Shown in pieces: positions 1 through 13,000 of a stretch of 64,000 nucleotides of DNA. The position numbers and the translations under genes are program-made. The notes beneath the pieces are model-generated. The model made no database searches, was not told the origin of the DNA, and saw nothing but the letters and a program-made list of their open reading frames with translations. Numbering within the stretch: position 1 is the stretch's first letter; every line of letters begins with the position of its first letter. The DNA comes from Bradysia coprophila (lineage: Eukaryota > Arthropoda > Insecta > Diptera > Sciaridae), in NCBI RefSeq assembly GCF_014529535.1, contig NW_023503608.1, forward strand, positions 1 through 64,000. Reading direction: 5' to 3'.

Positions 1-950
1 TCATATTTATCTATTTATTTATCATCTTAACATCGATTTGAAACTAGGATGAGTACTCGAAATAATGCTTGTGTATTTTAGTGAAAAAAGTTTCGAAGAT
101 GAAATATTAATCTTGGGGAGGGTGAGAACCAGACCTATAAAATAAGGAGCTGGATATTAGACGAAGTAGAAGAAAATGCTGACTTCATTTAATGACTAAA
201 TGTTTATAACAACGTCCGTTAGATAAGCTTCGCAAATGAAACTGGCAACGCCGTTCGTCACGTTCGTCAGATCTCACTTAGATTTCAGCCTTTTTACCGA
301 AGGCGTAAATAAACATGCAAGTAATTTTACTCACCTCCGTTTGTATCTCCATCTCCCTTGTTCACATCCATTTGCACATGACTGCCGAATCCTGATTAAG
401 TTGCACCTCAAGTGTCGACACAGTTTCGCAGAAAATCTGTAGAAATCGATTTAGTTAATTTATTCTTATGCGATTCATATGTATTAAGTAAGTAATTCCG
501 GTATTTGGGCAGTCAGCTGGATAACGTCAATTTAAAAGGGGCCTCGTACGAAAGTGTATAACATATGGGCAAAAGCAAATCACTCAAATTGCTTGCTCTA
601 TCAGATTGCTGTTTGCAGTCTTGATTAGAGGCTGGTAACTCACGCCGGCCTTTCAGGCTAGGCCAATGAAGACTTTGACTCGTCAAATGAGTAATCGTAG
701 AAGTTTCCCATATTGGGCCTCCGTCTAGCTGTGACGCCGATTTCTTAGTCTTCACTATCCGAAATAAGCTCTAAGTACGAAATACTAAATCATGTCCCTT
801 TTTGGTAGAACAAGATTGACTTTTCTAAAACTTGCGCAGCAGTCAGTCAACAGACAAAAATTAAACAACTGATTTACCAGAATCAAATCAAGCTCGGCAA
901 CGTACGTTATCCTCGTAGACCTGCTATTTATCTGTCTCTGACATATTCAA
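1..950. other. No gene recognised
   Basis: Only short open frames without recognisable motifs are seen here on either strand. There is no convincing splice-linked coding series and no RNA gene. Confidence 0.5.
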
Positions 951-954
951 GTTA

Positions 955-2150
955 CTCCAGGGATATTATTAGACCCGTAGCGAAGTACTGGGGTCTTTAG
1001 GTTTTACTGCATAACGTTTGTAACAGGTCGAAATTGGACTCCTTGAGTAAGGGAAACCTATTGTCGGTTGATCCAGAGATGCAATCAGCAAGAAAAAAAA
1101 TGTCCGTCTGTCGCGTATTCCGTCGTCTGTCTGTCGGCACGATAATGAGTAAAACGCATGACCGATTTGAAAATTCTTTTTTCCCGCGTTTGGTAATGTC
1201 TAAAGACAGGCTAAGTTCGAAGATGAGTGATTTTGGATCGACTCCCTCCTGAGGCTGGGCGCCAATAAGTGGCTTTAGGGTTTTTCGAAGAATATCTCCG
1301 GACATTTAAAACGCTATACTCGTAAATGATACATTCGAATGAAAGATATTTACAATACCGACAAAAAGAAAGTTTATGGAAATCGATGAACCGACTCGTG
1401 AGTTAGACCTTGGTGTGAAACAGGCACAGGGCGCAAGCAGTTTTGCTTGTAGGTCCCAAATTTGAACATATTTCGTCGGTTTTAAGCTAATGTAGATCGG
1501 TATTGACGTAGCCAATAGGGAAAAAAAAAAGTTTATGGAAATTTATGTCTCGCGGAGCGTGGAGCTACGGTCTCTTGGAGTGAGCTCTTATCTGGCTACT
1601 CGGTCCGTTAGCAGTGATACGTGGCGTATTTTGTCAATAGCTCGAGTAAATTTTGACCGAATTTCATGATTTTTTTGTTGAAAAGGTATAAACGAATGTA
1701 AGCGTCGGTACTATTTTTGGTTTCCTTACAAAATGGCTGCCGCGCCATCTTGAATTTTTATTAAAGTGATATAAAGTGGGAAAATGATGCTTAGAGGAGT
1801 TTCTGTTAACCATGGAAATAATGTGTTAAGTGTGAGGGTTTCAGAGATTCATATATGGACATCTATATTAATACCTATATAAGCTATATTTGAGGCTATA
1901 TACAGGCATATGAGGTATATATGCATATTCCTCTGTGAAATGTTTTATTTACAGGAAATATAGGTAAATATAGAATTTTGAATTTGAGCTTCGCTAGCGG
2001 GGCTTCTAAATATTGCCTCCGCAATTTTAATTGTATATGATAACAAGGCAAGAGTGATAATGTAAGTGATTTAAAGGAAGATAGTTTTTTCAGCAGAGAT
2101 AGAAATGAAGTAAGAGAAATGAAGAGTTTCACATTAAAGGCTTTTGATCG
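955..2150. repeat. Degenerate interspersed-repeat-derived DNA
   Basis: This stretch is less AT-rich than its flanks. It contains slippage-prone runs such as gtctgtctgtcggcacgata near 1,125 and a duplicated phrase, agtttatggaaat, at about 1,370 and 1,530. It also has stacked tatat/ctatat phrases at 1,850-1,930. Overlapping short frames are open on both strands around 997-1305, but none looks like a conserved protein. The texture suggests old transposable-element sequence. The family cannot be named from the sequence alone. Confidence 0.35.
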
Positions 2151-5100
2151 AATAGGTGTTTGCGTACGGGTCGGCGTTAGCTATGTTTTTCGGCGTTGTT
2201 TGCGTATCTAAACTCATCATGTTCCAAGAGGTTGAATGCTTGTCACCAAGCTACTCGTTTCGGTCTTATCCCGGTAAGTAAAAACACTTTCTGGTAAGCA
2301 TTAGTTTAGTGCGTTTCTAAGTTTCGCTCATATTCTGTTCGACAGCATTGTTAATGCATGCCGTAAACTGAGACGACAATTTTCAATCAAACGGCGTCAT
2401 AGCAAGGAGAACAGCAAGTTTTTCTTAGAAGGCTTAAATCGTTAGATCACTCGTTTCAGTAGCATACTCACCCAATAGGTTGACTCCACCACCGCCCAGT
2501 ATTATCCACAAAATCATATTCAATACTGTTCACAATGCCTGCGAGAAGCACGGCATTGCGTTTAAGGTAGCGCATTTCTCGCTCCATTTTCGATTGGACC
2601 AAGTCTCGCTTTCATCCATTGTTGTTCGTCACGGCACGATAATAATTAACCGTTCTCATTTTCCTGTGTGAAGAATGATAATATTTAACCTACAGTGGAA
2701 CATCGCCACAGAACGCAGGACCTCACTTCATTTTATCATGTAAATTTAATTTAAACACAAGGGACCTATTCACAATAAAATTATGCATCACTCCACAGCA
2801 GGGCTAGAAGAATTCTGAATCCAGCAGTTTTCCTACTTCCCGATACTTTTATCACGCAGAGAAAACGGTGCATTGTGTGGCTACCAGTCAGTCTAAGAGA
2901 AAGTCTTATAAATCCGGTCCATTTCTCAAGGGTCGAAAGCTGTGGACTAAGCGGTGAAATGGAGTATATGCCTAGCGGGAATTATCATAGGATAATTTGA
3001 AGCAAAAATATTATGGGCAACTATTAGGTAATGAAAGATTTGCGTGTTTTTCTAGATTGTGATGGAAGCACTTTAATTTTGCAAAAGCGGACGTTCTTAG
3101 TGAAGGGGAGAAAGTAGGATGGAATTTATGTATGGTCCCTACGATAGAAATGTGAAGAATTTAATTAAGGGCTGCACGCTCGTTTATCAGAATCCATCAG
3201 CATATTTTCCACATTTCAGATGGCGTCGCCAGGCACTTTGTAGATAATTTTAGTTGCACGTCAAACGAATCCATTTTTCTCGAAATTTTTAATTCAATTG
3301 AGTCGACCGAACGCAGCGCAACAGAATCGCGGCAACTTCTACAAAATGTTTTAATTTGTTCGCGAGTGGTTTCCATGGAGCTGCTTAATCTGATCAGCGT
3401 TTAGTTTTATTTGGAATAACAGGCCACAGCTGATCAATCTCCTCAGCCTGGACGTACGTGCCTCCAGCAACGAAAAATTTTTTCTCGCGAGACGAACTGC
3501 AAACGCCTCGCCAAACAATCTGATCTGCCCAATGTGGAAAATTGGCTATAGCGAGCAGAAACCTAGTAGTTTCATCTGTCGCTTCTTTTGCGTTTTCGGT
3601 TTCAAGAGTCTTCCAACAATGGGTAACGATCCTTATTTTTAAGAAAAAAAATCTTCTCCTCCTGGCGGATTTAAGATGGCACAAAATAAATCATTATTTT
3701 TTTTGAAGAACTTCCCGTGCAACGGCACATTTTAGTACCGCTAAGAACGGATCTATATTCTGTTTCGACACAGAAAGGCAATATAATATGAAATGCTGAA
3801 TGCTTTTCGACCTTTTCACTCGGCGGAGTAGTTTTCAATACAAAATTAAATAATGAAAAATGGCGTTATCTGAAACATCACGGGCTTGCTAGATATCTGG
3901 ATTTACGGCGACAGCACCTAAGCAAAAGGCTGTTTCCACAAGAAGCGAAATGGTGAATCGGTAATTAGCGAATAACAAAAGACTGTTCAGTCTATAGCGA
4001 ATAGAAACGGTATTTCCGAAATACTGGATAACCGGTATTGCATAATACAACGACTTCAGAAAAAGTGATCAATAGGGGGTCAGGTACAGAAAAGTACTCT
4101 ATTTTTATATGAATTTTTTACATTGTTTTACAGTTGTGTGACACACTGTCAGCATTTTCAGTAAGCGGTTATGTCTATTTAGGTACCATTCATCTTGAAG
4201 TGCGTTTGATAAATTACCAAAACGAAGTTCTGATAGTTTTCGAATTTTAGCGCGAAAGAGAAGAACTTAGAAAAGTCGATCTTATTTTAAGATAAACGCA
4301 TGAAAATGTTTGATCTGAATGATGTTAATCAAGGACTAAACATCGTGGTGATTATAGTCGAAGTGGAATGAATGATCCAGGACTGATCACGTCAAGCTTC
4401 GCAATCGAATTGTAGTAAATGATATATAGAGATTCAGCCTGAGGACTATTCATCGTACCGAGACAAATTAATAATGGTCCTTGTATTATGCGAGCGACAG
4501 TTTATTGCTGGCGCAAATATAATAGGCCAATTTAGCTTAGTTTGATATTTCGAACGGTACTTCATTCAATGACAACGGCGAGGGAATCATTCTAATTCAG
4601 CTGAGTCGACCGTCGTTTCCTCGCAGCTTTCAGTATTGCACCAGTAATAACGAGATAGCAGTAGATAACACAAAAGTGCGGCAAGAAAGCAAATTTTTGG
4701 GTTTTTATATTTCGACTCTACTATAAGATATGCTCTGATTATACGTCACATCTAGCCAACAATACTGTGGCAATCTAAGGGACTCAACTGTAAACGGAAC
4801 GGATTTTGCTAAATTTTTTTAGCGGGAACTGATTGCTAGCAATTTACGGCCGTAAGTGGCGCTACAAATTCCAAAATGGAGTTTTCAACCGTGCCTATCT
4901 TACGCGCGTTAATTGGCTCGCATTCTCATTATGAGGAAAGGTTGACGATTTCATTTTTGCGGTTGCATATTTTATTCATTCACATAAAATTCAAATTCTG
5001 AGGCGCAATTAACGGCGTGAATTGGCTTTTTATAATAGCTGCCAAAACGCAATAAAATATTAATGAAATTGAATGAGGGTTTCTCACGCATATCGTGTTG

Positions 5101-6020
5101 AATCGTATGCAATGTTACAATTCGGACGGCATATAGGCCTCATAGGTAAATGATACAGTTCAAGTTGCAAGAATCATAAAAACTCATAAATTCTCTAAGC
5201 ATTCACTTTAATTCTCCTGTATTTAAAGTGTTCTCTAATGATATGGCCAAATTAATGTCAAAATTTTGTTCTGGCTGGACTAATTTCCTAAATGTTTTGA
5301 CAAAAAACGCACGTTCGACGCAAAACAGGACTAAACCTTGAAATTCCTCTGACTTGTATGATTGTCCATCACCTGCCACTGAGTGGTTGTACGACGAAAT
5401 GACGCGAAATTTTTGTCAATTAGCGCATTTACAAATTTGTAAGGTGGCTTTTCACACTGTTTGCAATTTTTCGTTAAGACATAACCAAAAATAGTTAGGT
5501 TACGAAGAACCAATGGATTTTAAGTTCACAAACGACCACTTTACGTTGATTAAATTTTATCAATTTTTAATTGCCAATTGGGATATTTTGATAATATTTA
5601 AATTTTTCTGCGCAGCAATTTGTGTTACATACAGTTTCCTTTCTGTTCGTTTCGTTATTTTGTTATTTCAAAGGTACTAGAAGAAAATTTCGTTCCAACA
5701 ACGTTTTGTGAATCAATCGAAGTGATCGTAGCAGCCTATTAATCATCGCTTAAGTGTCCCATTTAACGTTTAATCTTGAAACAAAAATGACGCACAACGT
5801 ATATTTCAAGCAAAATTGGAAGCGAGAAAAAATCTATCTTTCGGCAACCTGGCTGATATTGCTGATGGCATAAACGTAAGTAATTTACACATCTTGTTAA
5901 TACATGCTTGCCCAGGTTTTGGTATAAATAAGTTTTCGCTCCCACATTTTCTTGAACGATTCGAATAAGTCGCGAACTGGCAAAAATTTTGGAATTTATT
6001 CGGTCGATATGAATCTGAGT
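2150..6020. other. Intergenic, no gene recognised
   Basis: I see no gene. A 96-codon minus-strand frame at 3394-3684 has somewhat higher GC than its flanks, but shows no recognisable domain and no clear splice partners. The rest is AT-rich, with simple runs and short frames. Confidence 0.45.
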
Positions 6021-6023
6021 AGT

Positions 6024-8073
6024 GATCGTGAAGTTACCATTTCACCTTTCATTTCTTCTTCAGAACGCACCAAAATGAGCAGCAGTGCACAAAACTGGTT
6101 CCAATGAAAAAACGCGACTCGAGCCCGCAAAGCGGGAAACATATCGTTTTGTATTGATGGATGCGTTTGGTTGAGGCCATTAAAGAGTTAAATCATCTCG
6201 CAGGTCAACATCTGATATTGATTCTGAAATGAGTGCAACAGTCAGGGGTATTCTATTTACAGATAGTCGAGACACAACATCAATGTTCATGGTTTGTGCC
6301 TAGTGATCTTATAAGCATTGCTCAGTAATGCTTAAGATTTTTCGCAATTGAAGCCAATGGCTGTATTGCTTTCACATATTTCGTTAAGTTTCGCTTAAAC
6401 GCTGATTTCTCATCTCGAAAAAGTAGCCGCGCTTTCAAATCAAATTGAGAGCGAAGTATGAAGTGGTGGGAACGCGAATCTTTTTTCTGAAGTGAATAAT
6501 TCAGGCCCTTAATGTTTTGTTAAGAAATTTTACCTTCGACCGTTACATTTTTAGGATGCACACTGATTAAAGTGACACCAAAACGAATCCAAATACGGCC
6601 AAACAATACCGTACATACCAACATTGCATGGATATTCATTCTCAACCTGTTTGAATGTAAGCAACTTTTTATGAGAATATTGACCGTCACTTTTTACACT
6701 CAGATTCAGAATTATCGAATTCGATTTTATTTTAATTGAACCGTTCGAATCGTTAAGAACTGTTAAGCCATAGTCTCTGGAAAAAGTGTGTTTGTAACTT
6801 AGAACCATAATGTTCGAAAACTGCGGAACTTTGGATACCTATGTTGCATGAAACGTTGTATGAATCCCGGTGCAAAGTTCTTTATTAGGTTTATGACGTG
6901 TATTGTGTCGACCTGCGGTCTCCTACTAAACTTTGCACTCGATGGTCATAAACAACTAACGATTGCGCCTAACGATCATGGCTACTATCACAAAACATTC
7001 CAATAAGTTGGAACATCATTTAAACAATCAAATTTTTTATTTTATTTTTGTTGGTAATTGGCATACATCGTGAAGTTACTATTTACCTTTCATATCTTCT
7101 TTAGAACGCACAAAACTGGTCCAATGCAAAAACCAACTCGGAGCCCGCAAAAGCGGAAACATATCTTTTGTATTGAATGAATCTTTTGGGCCATTAAAAG
7201 AGTTAAAATCATCTCCAGGTCCAACATCTGTTTATTGATTCTGAAATGAGTGGCAACAGGGGATTCTTATTACATGTAAGTCGAGACACAACATCTCTAA
7301 GTTCATTTGTGTTTTTGCCATGCTGTACGCTTCACATTTTCGTTAAGTTTCGCTAAACCCTCATTTCCACTCGAAAAATGTACTCCGCTTTCAAATCAAA
7401 TTGAGAGCGAAGAGAACGGTGGAAACGCGAACTTTTTTCGAGTGAAAATCAGGCCCTAATGTTAAGAGAATTTACCTTTCGACCGTACATTTTAGGATGC
7501 ACCTGATAAAGTGACACAAAACGAATCCAAATACAGCCAAACAATACCGTACAAACCAACATTGCATGGATATTCATTCTCAACCTGTTTGAATGTAAGC
7601 AAATTTTTATGAGAATATTAACCGTAACTTTTACACTCAGATTCAGAATTATCGAATTCGATTTTATTTTAATTGAACCGTTTCGAATCGTTAAGAACTG
7701 TTAAGCCCTAGTCTCTGGAAAAAGTGTGTTTGTAACTTAGAACCATAATGTCCCGGTGCAAAGTTCTTTATTAGGTTTATGACGTGCATTGTGGTCAACC
7801 TGCGGTCTCCTACTACAGAACTTTGCACTCGATGTCATAAACAACTAACGATTGCGCCTAACGATCATGGCTACTATCACAAAACATTCGTTTCCATATT
7901 CAATGGAACACATTATAAAGCTCATAGACACACTCACAATCATTTCGTGTAACCTTGAAACACTGTGTGACTTTGTAAGAACTATAAATCCAATTTAAAG
8001 TGCCAATAAGTTGGAATATCATTTAAAACCATCAAATTTTTTATTTTATTTTTGTTGGTAATTTGGCATACAT
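6024..8073. repeat. Diverged ~1-kb direct tandem duplication
   Basis: Copy A (about 6024-7066) and copy B (about 7067-8073) follow each other head to tail. Both begin with atcgtgaagtta and end with ggtaattggcatacat (one extra t in B). They share long matched stretches, for example the block around 6550-6800, which recurs at 7490-7750. They differ by many one- and two-base indels. Copy B also carries about 135 bp (around 7890-8003) that copy A lacks. Each copy contains the phrase ggtgcaaagttctttattagg facing a reverse aactttgcac, so a foldback element may be nested inside. A related phrase recurs near 38,590-38,620. No coding function is visible. Confidence 0.75.
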
Positions 8074-8139
8074 GAACTGATATTCTAATAATATGCGCAA
8101 TTGCGCATGTGAGTTGCGAATGCATTTACCAAAGTAATT

Positions 8140-8488
8140 ATGCTGAAAACAAACGAGACATTGAGAACGTGTTTTGGTCCTAGTTTTCATTGACAAATGC
8201 AGCAATCGTAATTTTCGATAGAGAAATTTCTAATTTTATTTGACAGTTGCGACAATTTCGTCATGAAAACAAGGACCAAAACATGTTTTGAATGCCTCGT
8301 TTGTTTTCAGCATTATGCTCAAAACAAACGAGGCATTGAAAACGTGTTTGGTCCTATTTTTCATTACGAAATTTTCGAAACTGTCAAATGAAGTTAGAAC
8401 TTTTTCTATTCAAAACCGCGATTGCTGCATCTGTCAATGAAAACTAGGACCAAAACACGTTTTTCAATGCCTGGTTTGTTTTGAGCAT
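8140..8488. mobile_element. Head-to-head pair of foldback MITEs (~350-bp palindrome)
   Basis: The first unit, 8140-8313, begins atgctgaaaacaaacgag and ends with the inverted complement ctcgtttgttttcagcat. The second, 8315-8488, begins atgctcaaaacaaacgag and ends with ttgttttgagcat. Unit 2 is largely the reverse complement of unit 1: the gcagcaatcg/cgattgctgc phrases occupy mirrored places. The pair therefore forms one large palindrome. The outer flanks read taatt and taag. No transposase is encoded. Confidence 0.75.
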
Positions 8489-9447
8489 TAAGAATTATTC
8501 TCGTTGATTTCTGGACGCTTAAAAGCAATTGAATTCAATTAATTCACATTTTGAGCATACATTCTTTTGAATTAAGGTAACTGACTTAAAGTTGACCTAA
8601 TTTGACAAATCTCAACTTTGAACTTGAATTTCTCAGCGATTTTGGAACTATGTTACATGGAACCACTTTTATTTTAAAGATTTTTCTTTTGTTTACTTAA
8701 TTTTATTAATTATTGCCGATTTCGTCTAACAAAATTAATGAATTAATAAAAATGCAGAGTTGACCTATATGAATCGTGAGTTGTCCTATTTCCCATTTAA
8801 ACACATTGAATCGTGAGTTGTCCTATCTATACAAAAGTGATAGGACATATTACAATTTATTGAATGTTGAGTTGACCTATAATTTTTTCTTCATACAAAT
8901 TTACACGGACAACTTAAGATCACTTTTCCACTAGGTCATCTTTCAGTCAGTTACCTTAAATATTAACACTTGCTTTATCAACATATCAGCACATATCGAA
9001 TGATAATATTTCACCTTGTGAAGGACAGAAACAAATCCGTTACTTTTTTATGCTTAACGTTTTAGCTTCCACCGACAATGTAGAAATATATTAAAACATC
9101 TAACTACTTACAATTGAAGAAAAATTGAAAAGTTTTAGCGGAAATGTTGGTGAAATTCCGAAAATGACATCTTATTAACTTACACAAACTTAAGCTTACA
9201 TCAATTAGAAGACCAACACTTTGTTAACAAAATTTCAACTGTTGGTAGCTAAATGAATAGCTGAAAATGTGATTGTCAGTGACATCGAATGTATTTTAAT
9301 GAAGCTTATTAAATTGTTTTTTTTAGATGAATCAATGATTTTGAGACATATAAGCTGCTGAGTTGCACCATTAGTTTGTGTTCTAAATGTAGGTGGAAGC
9401 ACGTAATTTTGAGTGAATGAGAAAATACATGAACAAATTCCATATAC

Positions 9448-9646
9448 CACGACAGAGTAAAGTTAACCAGGTAGTAGCGCTGATTTGACTGGGCCTGAAT
9501 AATCTAGTAACCCTATATTTTTTGCGAATAAAATTTTTCAATTTATGTCACTGTTCATTTGAGTTCATTTTCAAATAATGTATCAGGTCCCTTATTTGAC
9601 GTTTCGAAAATGAACCGCTACTGCCTGGTTTATTTTACTCTGCCGT
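9448..9646. mobile_element. MITE, CACGGCAG-TIR family, copy 1
   Basis: The ends are cacgacagagtaaagttaac and, inverted, gtttattttactctgccgt. Subterminal tagtagcg and cgctactgcc phrases are also inverted. The interior (tgttcatttgagttcatttt and aggtcccttatttgac) matches, in opposite orientation, the copies at 29.3 kb and 42.2 kb. It is non-coding. Flanking 8-mers (ccatatac and gtacatac) are only partly alike. Confidence 0.8.
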
Positions 9647-9854
9647 GTACATACAGATAGATTTCATCGCAGTTAGTGCCGACTATTTCGATGCACATAG
9701 AAAGTTTGGATCCTTTGCGCTGCCCTGTTAATCTATACAGATATAATGTATAATTATTATTAGTTGTGTCAAGACAATCCCACTGAATTCACTAGTATGG
9801 CTCTGATGCTCCGTATGTTTATTTCAAAATTGGAAATCATTTTTTTTGTAAACT

Positions 9855-9995
9855 AATTTTTTGTCGGGCTGCCCGAAACATTTTTGTCGAAGTCCGTCCG
9901 GCCTAAGGCCTGGCCCGAAATTTCGTTTGAAAGTCCGATCCGAATCAGCCCGACGGTTTTTCAGACCCGTCCGGTCCGAATCCGCTCTAAGCTAG
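9855..9995. repeat. GC-rich degenerate repeat with cccgaa phrases
   Basis: This short, locally GC-rich island is built from recurring gcccgaa, gtccggcc and cagcccgac phrases, unlike the AT-rich surroundings. A related phrase (gcgggcccgaacgaaag) lies inside the second intron of the next gene at about 10,597. It is probably decayed transposon sequence. Confidence 0.4.
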
Positions 9996-10076
9996 ACCAT
10001 AACTTCTTCTTAATAGTACTGCGATGCAATTAACGTTTTTACAAATTTTAAGGTTGGAGTCGTGACAAACGAAGTA

Positions 10077-13000
10077 ATGAATAGCGATGAAGATGTCGAG
10101 ATCATTGTTGATGATGGAGTGGAACAATCAACGATTTCACATTTTGCCTGTTCACAAACTGATGTAGACGAAGACGACAGCGAAGAAAATGGTAACTTAT
10201 ACCTTTATTTTATACACAGAGCATCGATGTTGATATTCTCAAAATCTGAAAATATTTAACACAGACATCAAACATCACCACGGATGCGACATCCGAAAAC
10301 TGTATGTTCCGACATCAGATGGGAAAGCCAAAAGATTGTGTTGCGCGTTTTGCCTGAAACGTTACCCAAAATTGGAACGACACCTACGAACGGTCCATAA
10401 AGATGAAGTTGCAGTCAAAAAATTTGTGGCGCTACCCCTTCGTAAGTCTTTTTATCTTATTGATTTGTTGACTTTAAGATTAATAACTATTAATCAATAT
10501 TAACATTACGCGAGGATGTTCAATAGAATGTTTTATTGAAAAATGGCAAATGCCTTAGTTATTTATGTTGTGGACGTTAGATTTTCGCAATTTCGCGGGC
10601 CCGAACGAAAGTACCCAAAATCGATTCGGAAATTTGGCCTTAAAAATCTAATTTAAGCTCTTAGTTCTTGCATCAACAAGAGTGATACAAATGTGATGTC
10701 GTGAAAAGAACTCTCCAAAAAATTATGTTTAAACATATGCCACTTTGTCACACAAAATTTTTTTTGGTAAAATTTTCCTCGAACATTTGAGTGAAATAAA
10801 AAAAATCACCTCCGACCCTAACATTCGTTTTCACAACTTCCTTCACTTTCATTCCCACAGCTTCCTCTACAACATATTGAAAGCTAATTTTTTGATCCAC
10901 CCCTACCCACAATCTAATTTTTATTCATTAAAATGAACCTTACGACTTCCTCTACAACATAAGTTTTGAAAGTCATCGAAAAAAAATTCTCTCCGCAGGT
11001 TCAAAAAGCCGATGGTACGCTATAGCCCAAATTCGGAAGAAGGGAGAATTCATATGGAACTCTGACTTTAATCTGAACAAAGGAGAAATACAAACCAGTC
11101 GACGTGGACAATTTGTTCGTTATTCGTGGCAACTTATCGCCTGTGCTAATTGCATGGGAACGTATTCTTCAAAATCACTTCGTCAGCATTGGCGTAAATG
11201 CAAGGGAAATTCTATTATGGGCGAACGAATCGTAAAGCAATTAGGACGCTCGTTGGAGGCTAGAGTTCATCCTGATGCTACTGACGAGTTAATAAACGTT
11301 TTTGCCAAATTCAGAGACACCGAACAAATTCGATCGATACAGTTTGACTGGCTGGTAATCTGTTATGGCAACGAATTATGTTTGAATTATTCGCCCTTCT
11401 ACCAAGAAGGCTATATTCGATCGAAGATTAATGCGGCATCAAAATTGTTGCATTTCTCAAAAGAAATGTATCCACAGATTGGTGACCTTGCTTCGCTTTT
11501 CCACGTCAAACATTGCAACACGGTAATAAATGCAATTCTTAAAATGGGAAAATTTGATCGTCGGTCAAAATTATTCGGAAGCCCTGGTACGTCATTGACC
11601 ACTGTGACACTAATCAACACCATCGGAGAATTATTAATTACTGAGAGCATGAAGTTGGACGACGAGGAAATGGAAAGAAATGCTGAGAGATTTTTGAGGG
11701 TGTTTAAGCGAGACGTCCGCACGAAAGTCAGCAAGTTGGTAGCTAAAACAATCAAAAAGAACCGACGTTCTAAAAAGCCGAATCTTCCGACAACCGCTGA
11801 CATAAATAAACTCGTCACATTTCTGAACATTGAACGAAATGAATGCTTACATCAACTGACTCAAGGTTTCTCGTTCCAAACGTGGTTAAAATTGGCACAA
11901 CTCACACTTGTGTCAATCATGGTCTTCAACAGACGAAGAGCGGGGGAAATGAGGAACATTGAGTTGTCTGACTACAATGAGCGAGAGATTATTGCTGATC
12001 AATGCGATGTTATTTTGGAAGCAATATCACAGGAATCCCTGATGGAAATCAAAAGTCGGATGCAAATCCGCGGCAAACTCGATCGAACTGTGCCAGTGTT
12101 GTTAAAACAAAGCTGGGAAGATTGTATAGATGCATTGATTCGTAATCGAGAAAATGCTGGTCTTACAGAAACAAACGACTTCTTGTTCGCTGTACCAACG
12201 CAATCGATGCAGGTGAAAACAATCAATGTCTGGGCTGCAATCAACTCATACGCAAAGGCATGTGGTGCCGATAACCCATCAAGTTTGAAGGTATTTGACC
12301 TGTACTTTATAGTTCATAAGTGGTACTGTACTTATCCTAAATTATTTGTCTCTTTTAAAGGGAACAAATCTCAGAAAACATTTGGCGAGCCTTTGTGCAA
12401 CGAAAGACCTAAAAGACAGAGATATTACAAATTTGGCTGAGTTCCTTGGACATCATGACATGGTTCATCTGAACATATACCGGACCAATCCATTAGTTTC
12501 ACAAGTGACACAAATCGCACCACTCTTGAACAACGCAATTGGAAATGACACTTGTCTGCCAGGCTCGAAGCGGAACGGTACATCCCTGAAAATTTCAAGA
12601 TTGAAACAAAAGATACAAGCTCCTCGTAAAACCAGAAAGACTGCGAACAATCCAAACCGACTGAAGAAGCAGGCAGTTCTGAAAAAAAGTGGTGTTTCGA
12701 AAAAATCTGCAGCTCCGCCAAAACTGAGCTCCCACGAAGACTGCAGCTCCGCAAAGAACTCTAGCTCAGACGAAGACTCCAGCTCAGACGAAGACTCCAG
12801 CTCAGACGAAGACTCCAGCTCCGACGAGAACTGCAGCACCGACGAAGACTGCAGCTCCGACGTATGTGCAACTCCAACGAAAGCTGCTGCTCCAAACAAA
12901 ACTGCAGCTCCAACGAAATCTGCAGCTTTGAAGAAAACTGCAGCTCCAATGAACACTGTTGCTACAACGAAAACTGCAGCTCCAATGAAAACTGTAGTTT

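Noticed and set aside
3394-3684. Minus-strand 96-aa ORF as a gene
   Set aside because: The composition is somewhat protein-like, but there is no motif, no splice partners and no signal sequence. Left as unresolved.
11411-11830. 139-codon minus-strand ORF, and others at 11999-12244 and 12425-13088
   Set aside because: They are antisense shadows of the recombinase-like gene, with low-complexity mirror composition in the tail.
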